From a bacterium (GTDB lineage Bacteria > Zixibacteria > MSB-5A5 > GN15 > FEB-12), in contig JADJGQ010000001.1 of NCBI GenBank assembly GCA_016708025.1, positions 1,364,001-1,428,000 on the forward strand: a DNA stretch of 64,000 nt, given 5' to 3'. Under the pieces are notes generated by a model. The model was not told the DNA's origin and searched no databases. It saw only the letters and a program-made list of their open reading frames with translations. Of this stretch, positions 43,168 through 51,548 are shown in pieces; position 1 is the first letter of the stretch, and the number at the start of each line of letters is the position of its first letter. The position numbers and the translations under genes were made by a program.

Positions 43168-44166
43168 TCACCATTTCACTATCGTCCTAAACTCCTGTCG
43201 AATGAAGTAGCGGGAACTATCGAATCTCTCCCTGAACGAAGTGTAATGATACAAAGTGGGCACACTTACCTGCAACGGCAACGACGCATTCTGAATTGCG
43301 TCGTAGAAGACCGTATCAGTTGCGAAGGGCGTGCGGCTTGGAAAGATGATTAATCCCCAATCAGGTCGAAATACGGTAGGCAGGTCATCCATTTTCCGAT
43401 CCGGGAAACGCTCGCCCGTCTGATCATTAAACTGGTCGAGCCCCAATATCTGCAAATAGTTTTGAGCGACAGACCCGACTCGCAGATAATCCACCGCGGA
43501 GTCGGTTGATTCAGTCCCCAGTTCGCCAAAGAAGACTCTTGTATTCAGTTCAGCAGCAGAGGCCCCACGGGGGATGAAGTAGCAATTCCGCCAAACCAGA
43601 TCCCACGCGGGATGTGTCGGATTCATAGCCCCGTATCCACGAATGGACTTGAGCCTAATCGTGTCAGCTACGAGGCTGCCAATCTCGAACGTGTCAAGTA
43701 TGTTGTTCGAAGCGTCTCGTCTCTCTACAAGCATCCACAAACCAAGTCCATAGTCTCGGCGTGAACTATTGAAAACCACGTAGTGTCTATTGCCCGTCGG
43801 TTCATCGAACCACTGCAGTTGGTCATTCGGTATCTTCTCCGCCCTGCTATAAAAATCCGTAGCAGCTAAAGGGCTGTCAGGGTGATTCAGGAACAGGGCT
43901 GAAAACAAAAGGGAACCATCTTCCGGACGTACAATTATTCTCTGCTCGAAGGCGCTAAGGTCCACTATCTTGTCATTAGGGCTAAGGTATCCAGGCTGCA
44001 TAACATCGTAGATACGGCCTTCCGCATAATCAAAATCGCGGAAGTAAACAGTATCGATGAGTGTGTCGATCCCGTGTTCTACAATAGGGTTGTCGGAATC
44101 ACAGGTCGGCAGCGTGCTCAGAAGACAAACGCACATCAAGACCGAAACAAGTACGCGGCGAGCCAT
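43168..44166 (-). CDS. exported protein resembling an internal segment of SprA
   Basis: A 332-aa protein with an N-terminal signal sequence ending near LPTCDSD, possibly a lipoprotein although the lipobox is not canonical. The body has phrases such as GRIYDVMQPGYLSPNDKI, VFFGELGTESTDSAVDYLRVG, YLQILGLDQFNDQTGERFPD and WGLIIFPSRTPF. These resemble the repeated soluble modules of the SprA/Sov translocon, a member of which is encoded at 60380-64000. Likeness is by eye. GGGGGA lies 6 nt before the ATG, and a good promoter lies upstream. Monocistronic; function unknown. Confidence 0.6.
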   Translation of the reverse strand: MARRVLVSVLMCVCLLSTLPTCDSDNPIVEHGIDTLIDTVYFRDFDYAEGRIYDVMQPGYLSPNDKIVDLSAFEQRIIVRPEDGSLLFSALFLNHPDSPLAATDFYSRAEKIPNDQLQWFDEPTGNRHYVVFNSSRRDYGLGLWMLVERRDASNNILDTFEIGSLVADTIRLKSIRGYGAMNPTHPAWDLVWRNCYFIPRGASAAELNTRVFFGELGTESTDSAVDYLRVGSVAQNYLQILGLDQFNDQTGERFPDRKMDDLPTVFRPDWGLIIFPSRTPFATDTVFYDAIQNASLPLQVSVPTLYHYTSFRERFDSSRYFIRQEFRTIVKW

Positions 44167-44203
44167 GGGATATCCCCCAAGAGAAAGTTGATTATCCTGC
44201 GTT

Positions 44204-44232
44204 AATATACATCGAATAGTCCACTATTGCAA
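44204..44232 (-). promoter_or_regulatory. sigma70 promoter for the SprA-like lipoprotein gene
   Basis: Minus strand: TTGCAA (44232-44227), 17-nt spacer, TATATT (44209-44204). Start predicted near 44197, about 31 nt before the ATG. Confidence 0.6.
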
Positions 44233-44248
44233 TCACCGTTTCCTACAA

Positions 44249-44276
44249 CAAAAAACAGGCCCCTCTCAGGGCCTGT
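44249..44276 (-). terminator. intrinsic terminator after glnA
   Basis: An 8-bp GC-rich perfect stem (44255-44262 with 44269-44276), 6-nt loop, then TTTTTTGTTG on the minus strand, 26 nt past the glnA stop. Confidence 0.92.
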
Positions 44277-44301
44277 CATTATCAATATCCGAATTGACTA
44301 A

Positions 44302-45627
44302 TTACAGCATCTTCTGATACATATCAGTCTCGTACTGACTGACATGAATGCGATACTGATCCCATTCCATCTTTTTGTTCTCGATCAGCTTGTTGAACAC
44401 ATGCTCGCCAAGCGCTTCCTTGACCAGCTTCGATCCCTCAGCCAGCGCAATCGCCTGTTCGAGCGAACCCGGCAGAGTGTCGATCTTCAGCTTGTCCTTC
44501 TGAGCCTGAGTCATCTCGAAAATGTTCTCTTCGATCGGACCCGGCAGATTGTACTTCCCTTCGATCCCTTTCAGGCCAGCGGCCAGAATCAGGGCAAACG
44601 ACAGGTACGGGTTGGCGGACGGATCCGGCGAGCGAAGCTCGATACGGGTGGCGCGCTCTTTGCCAACGCGGTACATCGGCACACGGACCAGACTCGAGCG
44701 GTTACGACGGCCCCAGCCGACATAAACCGGAGCTTCATATCCCGGCACTAACCGCTTGTAGGAGTTAACCCACTGGTTCAGGATGAGTGTGATCTCGCGG
44801 ACATGGGTCAGCACACCGGCCATAAACTGGCGTGCCGTCTCGGAGAGAAGGAAGTCACCTTTGGGGTCGAAAAAGAGGTTCTTGTCACCTTTGAAGAGAG
44901 AGACGTGGCAGTGCATGCCTGAGCCGTTCTCGCCAAAGATCGGCTTCGGCATGAAGCTGGCGTAGACGCCGTTCTCCATGGCGATCTCTTTGACCACAAA
45001 CTTGTAGACCTGGGCGAAATCAGCCATCACCAGTGCTTCCTGGTACTTCAGGTCGATCTCGTGCTGGCTGGGGGCTACCTCGTGGTGCGAGCATTCAACC
45101 GCGATATCCATCATTTCGAGTGCCGCGACGGTCTTCTTGCGAAGTTGCGTGCCGACATCAACCAGTTCATAGTCGAAATACCCGGCATCATCCAGGGTCT
45201 TCGGCTCATGCTGGTTCTCGAAATAGAAGTATTCCAACTCCGGACCAACATACATGGTCCAGCCCTTTTCTTTGACTTTGGCGAGCTGACGTTTCAGCAC
45301 ATAGCGCGGGTCGCCTTCGTAGGGAGTCCCATCGGGATTCTGAATGTCGCAGAACATCATGGCGACTTTTTCTCCCGCGATCTCCCAGGGGATAACGCGG
45401 AAAGTGAGCGGATCAGGCATCGCCATCAGATCGGATTCATCAATACGGGCGAAACCTTCGACGGATGAACCGTCAAAGCCCTGTCCTTCTTCGAGGACCT
45501 GCTCGAACTCCGAGCGGGTGATCGACATCCCTTTGATCTTTCCCAGGATGTCGGTAAAACAAAGCCTGATATAGCGCACGCCGGCTTCGTCAATTAAACG
45601 AAGGACGTCTTCTTTGGTTTTGGTCAT
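44302..45627 (-). CDS. glnA: glutamine synthetase, type I
   Basis: Makes glutamine from glutamate, ammonia and ATP. The 441-aa sequence has the GSI signatures FDGSSVEGFARIDESD, the ATP/ammonia-site FGENGSGMHCHVSLF and KRLVPGYEAPVYVGWGRRNR. Length, and NLPGPIEENIFEM where the adenylylation Tyr loop of GSI-beta would lie, suggest the GSI-alpha form without adenylylation control. AGGAG lies 8 nt before the ATG. The gene is monocistronic with a strong terminator. An inverted repeat with CRP-like half-sites lies ~140 nt upstream of the start. Confidence 0.97.
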   Translation of the reverse strand: MTKTKEDVLRLIDEAGVRYIRLCFTDILGKIKGMSITRSEFEQVLEEGQGFDGSSVEGFARIDESDLMAMPDPLTFRVIPWEIAGEKVAMMFCDIQNPDGTPYEGDPRYVLKRQLAKVKEKGWTMYVGPELEYFYFENQHEPKTLDDAGYFDYELVDVGTQLRKKTVAALEMMDIAVECSHHEVAPSQHEIDLKYQEALVMADFAQVYKFVVKEIAMENGVYASFMPKPIFGENGSGMHCHVSLFKGDKNLFFDPKGDFLLSETARQFMAGVLTHVREITLILNQWVNSYKRLVPGYEAPVYVGWGRRNRSSLVRVPMYRVGKERATRIELRSPDPSANPYLSFALILAAGLKGIEGKYNLPGPIEENIFEMTQAQKDKLKIDTLPGSLEQAIALAEGSKLVKEALGEHVFNKLIENKKMEWDQYRIHVSQYETDMYQKML

Positions 45628-45768
45628 GGACGTTGCTCCTGCCTGAAGTGTGGGTTCTGGAAAGGCGGAAATTTATATGCTTAAATCGGGAATGCAAGAC
45701 TAAAGTGCAGCGATTTGCTGTCCAAATTTAGAGCAATCTGGCCCACATTTGACTGCCGGGCAGTGACT

Positions 45769-45787
45769 TTGTGAAAACCATTCACAA
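45769..45787. repeat. inverted repeat TTGTGAA-N5-TTCACAA upstream of glnA
   Basis: Perfect 7-bp arms around AACCA. Half-sites equal those of the CRP-like site upstream of the aldehyde dehydrogenase gene, but the spacer is one base longer. Lies between glnA and the 3' end of the radical SAM gene; operator or weak transcript-end hairpin. Confidence 0.4.
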
Positions 45788-45822
45788 GCGGGCGATTCTC
45801 TCAGGGATTCCCTTACATCCAA

Positions 45823-47169
45823 CTACTGAATCCCGTAGGACAAACGTCGGGCCAGTCTTCCGCAGGCCCCCATCAGGCCCAGCCGCGCCACCAGCGAGGT
45901 CACCTTGCCAAAGCGGCGGTAGCCTAGGTTGAAGAGAAGATATGGGATTCGCCTCTTCCCCGGCCCCGGAAGCCGCTTGAGAATCGAAGGGAGTGAGTAG
46001 AACTGGCGGTAGATTCCAAGATACCCTTCCTGGAGCTGCTCAGGAGTCATATTCCGAGGACGAAAAACCACTTTCGACGTGTTGTAATGCGTCGGCTCAT
46101 TGTCAAGCATCCTCCCTTCCTCGACCAACCGCTGATGCAACCGCGTCCCGGGATAGGGCGTCAGTATATGACCGGTCATTGTCTCGACCTTATTCCTGAC
46201 CAGCCAGTCAAGGGTTTGTGGAAAAACTTCCGGATGGTCTTCATCAAAGCCAAACACCATGCTGGCGTTGACCATGATATCGCGGTCGTGCAGGGTCTGG
46301 ATCAACCCCTCAAATCTCTCCACCTTGTTCTGAGATTTGTTGACTCCGGCGACAGATGCGCCGTTGATCGATTCAAACCCGATGAAAAGGGAGCGACACC
46401 CCGACTCGGCCATCTCGTCTATGAGATCCGTGTGGTTCATGATATTGGTCGAGACAGCCGCATGCCAGGTGAGATTCATTGACTTTGCCGCCCGAACGAA
46501 GTTTCGCGCCCACTGCAAATTACCGATGAAATTGTCATCAATGAACATCACCTGTCGAGTCGGTAACTTTCGAATTTCAGCCAGTACCTCAGCAAGGGGC
46601 CGGTTTCGATAGCAGTTATGCACGTAGTCACAGCTATTGTAGCAAAAATCGCACTCGAAAGGACAGCCGCGGCTCGCACAAACTATACATGAATAGAGAT
46701 ACCGATCGCGCTGGATCAGGTGCCAGGCAGGCATCGGCGTTTTCGAAGGATCCGCTGGATGATCACTGAAATACTTCGCTCTCAATCTACCCGCGGCCGC
46801 GTCATTGACGATTGTCGCCCAGAGATCCTCTGCCTCACCAATACAGACTGCATCCGCATGGACAGAAGCTTCATCGGGACATGCGCTGGCGTGGATTCCA
46901 CCCAGGACAACCGGAATGCCGCGACTGCGATAATGGTCAGCCAGACTGTACGCTCTCCCGGAAGTATCGATATTGACGGAGATGCCAACCAGAGACGGCG
47001 AGTCATCCAGATCCAAGTTTCCAGCGTTCTCATCCTCGATCGTGACACGATGTTCACTCGGAGTGAGAGATGCCAGCACCAACAGAGAAATCGAAGGGGA
47101 AAGCAGACGTTTGTATTCAGAATCCATCGGCCGCAGACTCATCCGCGGCGATATCAGTTTGATCCACAC
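45823..47169 (-). CDS. B12-binding-type radical SAM protein
   Basis: A 448-aa radical SAM enzyme. Residues ~1-130 form a cobalamin-binding-like Rossmann domain of the BchE class (VVLGGIHASACPDEASVHADAVCIGEAE). The 4Fe-4S/SAM motif is CPFECDFC (Cys169, Cys173, Cys176), followed by MFIDDNFIGN and a TIM-barrel. The C-terminal ~100 residues are basic and hydrophobic, as in membrane-lipid-modifying relatives such as the hopanoid enzymes. Start GTG with AGGGAG 5 nt upstream. Substrate not identifiable from sequence; single-gene unit. Confidence 0.85.
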   Translation of the reverse strand: MWIKLISPRMSLRPMDSEYKRLLSPSISLLVLASLTPSEHRVTIEDENAGNLDLDDSPSLVGISVNIDTSGRAYSLADHYRSRGIPVVLGGIHASACPDEASVHADAVCIGEAEDLWATIVNDAAAGRLRAKYFSDHPADPSKTPMPAWHLIQRDRYLYSCIVCASRGCPFECDFCYNSCDYVHNCYRNRPLAEVLAEIRKLPTRQVMFIDDNFIGNLQWARNFVRAAKSMNLTWHAAVSTNIMNHTDLIDEMAESGCRSLFIGFESINGASVAGVNKSQNKVERFEGLIQTLHDRDIMVNASMVFGFDEDHPEVFPQTLDWLVRNKVETMTGHILTPYPGTRLHQRLVEEGRMLDNEPTHYNTSKVVFRPRNMTPEQLQEGYLGIYRQFYSLPSILKRLPGPGKRRIPYLLFNLGYRRFGKVTSLVARLGLMGACGRLARRLSYGIQ

Positions 47170-47181
47170 TTTGGCTCCCTG

Positions 47182-47209
47182 GCGGTAGATGATTTTCTCA
47201 TTCTACCGC
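47182..47209 (-). repeat. hairpin in front of the radical SAM gene
   Basis: An 8-bp inverted repeat (47182-47189 with 47202-47209) lies just upstream of the ribosome-binding site. No U-run on the minus strand; could be a leader hairpin or the end of the dCMP deaminase transcript. Confidence 0.35.
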
Positions 47210-47263
47210 TAAGGTGATGGATTGTTCCTCAAAAGTGGATTGAACAGGAGATTAGCACATCGC

Positions 47264-47758
47264 TCACTCTTCGAGCGAAAGAGTGATCCTGGCGCGGTCT
47301 GGCTTGAGCTGCCTCGTCTTCACCCCTGACAGCTGGAAGATCTTCTGGGCGGCAATGAACTTCTCGTCATGGGCGTATTTGTCCGACAGATAGACTACTT
47401 CCCTGATCCCGACCTGGATGATCAGTTTGGCGCACTCGTTGCACGGGTAGAGCGACACATACATGATCGCGCCATCCATATCCGGCTTGTTCGAGGCATT
47501 GGTGATCGCGTTCATCTCGGCGTGGCAAACATAGGCGTATTTGGTGTCGAGAAACTTCCCTTCCCGCGCCCAGGGGAGTTCATCATCGGAACAACCGACC
47601 GGGAATCCGTTATAGCCAATTCCGATGATCCGCTTGTTTTTGTTCACGATACAGGCGCCGACCTGGGTTCCCGGGTCTTTGGAGCGAAGGGCGGAAAGCT
47701 GGGCAACCGCCATAAAGTAATCATCCCAGCTCAGATAGTCGGTTCGTTTGTTGGTCAT
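47264..47758 (-). CDS. deoxycytidylate (dCMP) deaminase
   Basis: Deaminates dCMP to dUMP for thymidylate synthesis. 164 aa with the cytidine-deaminase zinc motifs CHAEMNAI (His, catalytic Glu) and YPCNEC (two Cys), GTQVGACIVNKNKRIIGIGYNGFP and DKYAHDEKFIAAQKIF. The ATG at 47756-47758 gives the usual N-terminus TDYLSWDDYFM; the longer frame to 47812 would run through the promoter. There is no ribosome-binding site and the -10 box ends 6 nt before the ATG, suggesting leaderless translation. Confidence 0.93.
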   Translation of the reverse strand: MTNKRTDYLSWDDYFMAVAQLSALRSKDPGTQVGACIVNKNKRIIGIGYNGFPVGCSDDELPWAREGKFLDTKYAYVCHAEMNAITNASNKPDMDGAIMYVSLYPCNECAKLIIQVGIREVVYLSDKYAHDEKFIAAQKIFQLSGVKTRQLKPDRARITLSLEE

Positions 47759-47764
47759 GGCGGG

Positions 47765-47793
47765 AGTATAGGGGGTGCCGGGAGAATCGTCAA
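47765..47793 (-). promoter_or_regulatory. dCMP deaminase promoter giving a probable leaderless transcript
   Basis: Minus strand: TTGACG (47793-47788), 17-nt spacer, TATACT (47770-47765), then CCCGCC and the ATG. The predicted start coincides with the A of ATG. Confidence 0.75.
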
Positions 47794-47894
47794 GCCTCCG
47801 ATGGACAATCAAGCTCTTGACTAACCGGCAGCGCAGAACCTACCTTGAAACCGGGACTCTCAACACGGAAAGACTTGGGGACTCGAGGCTATCC

Positions 47895-49019
47895 ATGAAA
47901 TTACGCGCCTTCTTCGCAGCTTTGGTCACAGCGAGTGCAATCACCGCGGTAACTGCGCAATGCAAACCCATCACTCTCAAGACGCCATCCGATTCGGTCA
48001 GAATCATTTTCGGTGATATCGACCAGTGGGTGAAATTCGACCCCTTGAAAAATCCGGATACCTCGCGCCTGAACATGCAGCATGACCTCATCCTCCTTTC
48101 GGAGGTGGACTCGCTTTTTGTCCCTCGCTCTGAGACACCGGTCGAAATTCAGTTCCAATTGAACTCCAGGACGCACACTGAGATCTTCCTATTTGTCATA
48201 CCGCCCGACGTGTCTAAGTTTGAATTACTGAAACAGTATCCTGCGTACAGGTCAGACTCAGTTTCTGAGTCACTGTCGCCCATTTATCCCAGATCGCCGG
48301 ACTCGATATTGGCTAAGTTGCGCGAGAAGTATCATCTCGACAGCCTTGCCGGGACAGGTTCGACCTCAGAGCGCGCCATCAGACTCCTAATATGGGTACA
48401 CAATTCTATACGCCACGACGGCAACCGCGAAGGACCAACTGGAGCGACTCTCGAAAGAATGGCCAAAGCAATCGACTCCGGGGCGACCATGAATTGCGCC
48501 GGTCTGGCTCAAACACTCGCGGAGTTCTATTGCGCATTGGGGTTCACAGCTCGCGCGGTGGTTGGACTTCCGTTTGATACCTCTGATCACGAATGCCATC
48601 AATGGACCGAGGTCTGGTCGGATCAAGATCAGAAATGGCTGTTTTTTGACCCGACCAATAACAGTTACTTCATCGATCCACTGGGGAAACCAATGCAGAT
48701 CACGGAGGTGCGACAGGAATTGGCATTGGGTGATCCGTCTCTTCGAGATGAGTTCATTCGCATCAACGATGACTTCAATTGGAATGGTCAGCCCTTGGAC
48801 AAAGATCAATATCTCAACTACATGACAAAAAACCTCTTCCGATTCAGAACCTGGGCCTATCCATCAATCGACCCCAGCGCGAGCTGGGTTATTGAGTTGG
48901 TACCGATAGGATACGCGATTTTCCCAATGGGGATTGAGGTGAGTGGTGGGGTCACCTGGTTTCGGACGAACGATATCTCTCTCTTCTGGATGCCACCTAA
49001 CCTGAAACGAGGACACTAA
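47895..49019 (+). CDS. secreted transglutaminase-like protein
   Basis: A 374-aa exported protein with a signal peptide (residues 1-~22). The C-terminal half is a transglutaminase/cysteine-protease-like fold with a plausible triad: Cys201 in GATMNCAGLAQTLAEFY, His235 in HECHQWTEVW and Asp252 in WLFFDPTNN. The N-terminal half is beta-rich and unassigned. Bacterial members act as peptidases, amidases or crosslinkers on wall or surface proteins; substrate unknown. GAGG lies 6 nt before the ATG. The stop overlaps the next start (TAATG), so the nucleosidase is coupled. Confidence 0.78.
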   Translation: MKLRAFFAALVTASAITAVTAQCKPITLKTPSDSVRIIFGDIDQWVKFDPLKNPDTSRLNMQHDLILLSEVDSLFVPRSETPVEIQFQLNSRTHTEIFLFVIPPDVSKFELLKQYPAYRSDSVSESLSPIYPRSPDSILAKLREKYHLDSLAGTGSTSERAIRLLIWVHNSIRHDGNREGPTGATLERMAKAIDSGATMNCAGLAQTLAEFYCALGFTARAVVGLPFDTSDHECHQWTEVWSDQDQKWLFFDPTNNSYFIDPLGKPMQITEVRQELALGDPSLRDEFIRINDDFNWNGQPLDKDQYLNYMTKNLFRFRTWAYPSIDPSASWVIELVPIGYAIFPMGIEVSGGVTWFRTNDISLFWMPPNLKRGH

Positions 49020-49855
49020 TGTCACGCTCGTCACTTGTCGCACTCCTGCTTGCATTCTTATGCCTGCCTCTGCAGAGCATGGCGCAGGAGAGACCGATCC
49101 TTCTCCTTTACGCTTTCGCCGAGGAAGGGAAAACTGTCGCTGCCTCCATGACTGTCACCGACCGCGACACTGTGCTTGGCCGCGAAGTACTCATCGGCAG
49201 TGCCTCCGGTCAGCGAATCGTTCTGGCGGAGACCGGTGTTGGCATGACCAATGCCGCCATGACGACCCAAGCGATGATCGACCGCTATTCCCCGCGCTGC
49301 CTCCTATTGACTGGTATCGCCGGCGGAATAGATACCTCGGTGCATATTGGTGATATCACGGCTCCCTCGGTCTGGATAGAACATGATTACGGATATCTTG
49401 GCGGAGCTGGGTTTGATGCGGACAGCATCAAGTATTTCGATGCGGCGCTCGGCCGACTTACCCGATCCACAGAATTTAATGCCGATGATTCGCTATTGGC
49501 GGTCGCCAGACAGATCATCGTCGATTCGCTCTCGTTCATGCTGATCGGTGAGCGAAAACCGTCCTTTCAGATCGGTGGAACCGGTGTCAGCGGCAATCAG
49601 TTCATCGACAACATCGAACACCGACAGTGGCTGAACAAGGAGTTTGCCGCCCTGGTAACCGATATGGAATCGGCCGCTGTGGCGCAGGTCTGCGCCGTCA
49701 ACGGCCTTCCATTTTTGATCTTTCGCTCCGCTTCGGACCTGGCAGGCGGATCAGGTTCATCCACCGCCGACACAGAGATCGATCAGTTCTTCAAGGTCGC
49801 CGCCCATAATTCATCGCTGGTAGTGTTGGCGATGCTTCGGCAGCTCCAGCAGTGA
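49019..49855 (+). CDS. secreted MTA/SAH-nucleosidase-like phosphorylase-family protein
   Basis: A 278-aa member of the PNP/UDP/MTA-nucleosidase superfamily with a signal peptide (residues 1-~22), so it should act outside the cytosol. Motifs: YAFAEEGKTV, ETGVGMTNAAMTTQAM, LTGIAGGIDTSVHIGDI, the ribose-site Met-Glu in VTDMESAAVAQVC and the catalytic-Asp region RSASDLAGG. Normal MTA/SAH nucleosidases are cytosolic, so a periplasmic purine-nucleoside salvage role is inferred. Translation is coupled to the transglutaminase-like gene by TAATG. Ends 4 nt before the convergent TonB-like gene. Confidence 0.82.
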   Translation: MSRSSLVALLLAFLCLPLQSMAQERPILLLYAFAEEGKTVAASMTVTDRDTVLGREVLIGSASGQRIVLAETGVGMTNAAMTTQAMIDRYSPRCLLLTGIAGGIDTSVHIGDITAPSVWIEHDYGYLGGAGFDADSIKYFDAALGRLTRSTEFNADDSLLAVARQIIVDSLSFMLIGERKPSFQIGGTGVSGNQFIDNIEHRQWLNKEFAALVTDMESAAVAQVCAVNGLPFLIFRSASDLAGGSGSSTADTEIDQFFKVAAHNSSLVVLAMLRQLQQ

Positions 49856-49859
49856 CAAA

Positions 49860-50353
49860 CTACTTTGAAGCATCCGGACTTTTTGGCGCAGCAGACTTGT
49901 CTGAAAGTACGAAATTGACTTTGTAGGTGACCCAGACAGGGACCGGCTTCCCCTTGGCCAGGGCTGGCTTGTACGTACATTGTAACGCCGCATCAAGCGC
50001 GGATCTTTGGAACGACTCAGCCGCGCCTTCGGCCTTGTGGATAGTTGCCTTGAGCACAGTGCCAGTTCGCCCAATCAACGCCTGCACCCACACGGTAGCC
50101 TCGACTCCTTCTCTTTCTGCTCTTTTGGGTAGACTGGGCTCGCCGAATGGATCATCTCCGGCATAACCTCAACCTCCATGAAGGTGTCGGATTTCAGATC
50201 GATGTCCGCTGAATCCGCCGCGTTCAGTGAAGCAGCCTTGACGGAAATAGGTTCACTTTCTGCCGCACACACCGTTACTCCGCATGCAGCGAGGGTTAAC
50301 ACCAACGCCACACCCGCCAGCATCCCAGCAATTCGAATGATGTGATCTCTCAT
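49860..50353 (-). pseudogene. TonB C-terminal-domain protein split by a frameshift
   Basis: The 5' frame (from 50353) encodes a signal or lipoprotein leader with LAAC, then EVMPEMIHSASPVYPK, the usual lead-in to a TonB C-terminal domain, but ends EQKEKESRLPCGCRR. A second frame from about 50120 down to 49860 continues EGVEATVWVQALIGRTG, FQRSALDAALQCTYKPALAKGKPVPVWV and the final strand TYKVNFVL. Adding one A to the AAAA run after YP (near 50134) joins them as YPKRAEREGVEATVWV. Full product ~165 aa. Third gene of the sigma/anti-sigma unit. Real lesion or homopolymer error. Confidence 0.8.
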
Positions 50354-50386
50354 AACACGCTCCTCCTTTATCTTACAATTGTTCTA

Positions 50387-50830
50387 TCATTTTATCTGAT
50401 CCGAGCCAACGACCTCGACAGCCGGCATCACATAGAGGTATTCCACTCGCTCAGTTGCGACTAGTTTCCCGGAAACAGCTTGTCTTTCGGTCGGATCTGG
50501 TTCTTCTCTCAACAGCAAAACAGTGAGAGCCACCAGGCAGAGCAGTGCGGCCGCAACGATCGGAAGCGGTACCGCCACCCGGGTAAGCCAGATCGGTCGT
50601 GTTCTTGTTCTGGAATGTGATTCGAATATCTCCGACACTTTGTGATCAAGGCTGACCGGCGGTTCTATCTGATCACCTCGCATGGCCGCCTTAGCCTGGG
50701 TCATGGTACTGATATACGTCCGACATTCCTTGCATGTCGCCAGGTGAGCAAAGACAACATCTTCATCCCCCGCCGCAAGCTCCCCGTCCAGCAGCATATC
50801 CAACTGTGTTTGTATCTCAACGCACTTCAT
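50387..50830 (-). CDS. zinc-finger anti-sigma factor
   Basis: A 147-aa membrane-anchored anti-sigma factor. The N-terminal ZAS motif is His29-x3-Cys33-x2-Cys36 in HLATCKEC; a single TM helix spans about residues 85-107; a short extracytoplasmic tail follows. It would hold the ECF sigma encoded just upstream at the membrane until a signal arrives. The start overlaps the sigma gene by 14 nt. Confidence 0.88.
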   Translation of the reverse strand: MKCVEIQTQLDMLLDGELAAGDEDVVFAHLATCKECRTYISTMTQAKAAMRGDQIEPPVSLDHKVSEIFESHSRTRTRPIWLTRVAVPLPIVAAALLCLVALTVLLLREEPDPTERQAVSGKLVATERVEYLYVMPAVEVVGSDQIK

Positions 50831-51383
50831 GGCGCTCCTCCTTTCTCATGTCCGATCTCAACAGCTCGCACAGCTTCTTGCGTGCCTGGTGGAGTCTGAA
50901 TCTGACCGTGGCTTCACTCACCCCGGTCACTTCGGAGATCGACCGGTAGGACATATCCTGATATTCTCTCAAGATGATCACTTCCCGCATTTCCGGAGAA
51001 AGTCGTCTCAGCCCCCCTTCCACCACTCGCGCAAGGTTTGAACCGATCTCGGGAGACTGATTTTCCGGATCTGCCAATTGGATGTCATTCCTCTCCGACT
51101 CCAGCGGTGCCACTCTCCCACGCTCCTCCAGTATCCGATGGCACCGATGCCCCGCCACCGTCAGCAACCACCCGGCCAGACTTTCCGGCTCCCTGATCTG
51201 TTGCTGGCGCTGTAACAGGGTGAGAAAGACGTGCTGGACCACATCTTCCGCCGTATCGCTATCCCCCAACATTCGCAGGCAGTAACCGTACAGCCTTCGT
51301 TTGTTGCGGTGGTAGATCTCCTCGAATGCCCGGCGGTCACCATCGTGCACGGCGAGGAGGAGTTCAGCGTTCGACCGCTCCAT
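50817..51383 (-). CDS. ECF-type RNA polymerase sigma factor
   Basis: A 188-aa group IV sigma factor. Region 2 is ~10-80 (FEEIYHRNKRRLYGYCLRML and AEDVVQHVFLTLLQ); region 4 is ~125-180 (LSPEMREVIILREYQDMSYRSISEVTGVSEATVRFRLHQARKKL in part). GGAGG lies 4-5 nt before the ATG. Overlap with the anti-sigma gene by 14 nt shows coupled production. With the TonB-like gene next, the regulon may concern envelope uptake or stress (inference). Confidence 0.93.
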   Translation of the reverse strand: MERSNAELLLAVHDGDRRAFEEIYHRNKRRLYGYCLRMLGDSDTAEDVVQHVFLTLLQRQQQIREPESLAGWLLTVAGHRCHRILEERGRVAPLESERNDIQLADPENQSPEIGSNLARVVEGGLRRLSPEMREVIILREYQDMSYRSISEVTGVSEATVRFRLHQARKKLCELLRSDMRKEERHEVR

Positions 51384-51548
51384 GATCCTCCAGACGAAAT
51401 TGCCTTACTGATAATATAGAGCGATGAGAAGCCGGAAATGTTAGATGAATTATTGAAGAGGACGTAGATTGACTCGCCAAGCGAGACGATTTCAATCTCG
51501 TATAGATGATGCCCTAATGGTTGGAAATGCGAGTTCTCGAGGTCATCT

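Noticed and set aside
45709..45724. TGG-N10-GC pattern upstream of glnA, as in sigma54 promoters
   Set aside because: Only the GG/GC core fits; the CAC and TT positions do not match, and such a short core is expected by chance.
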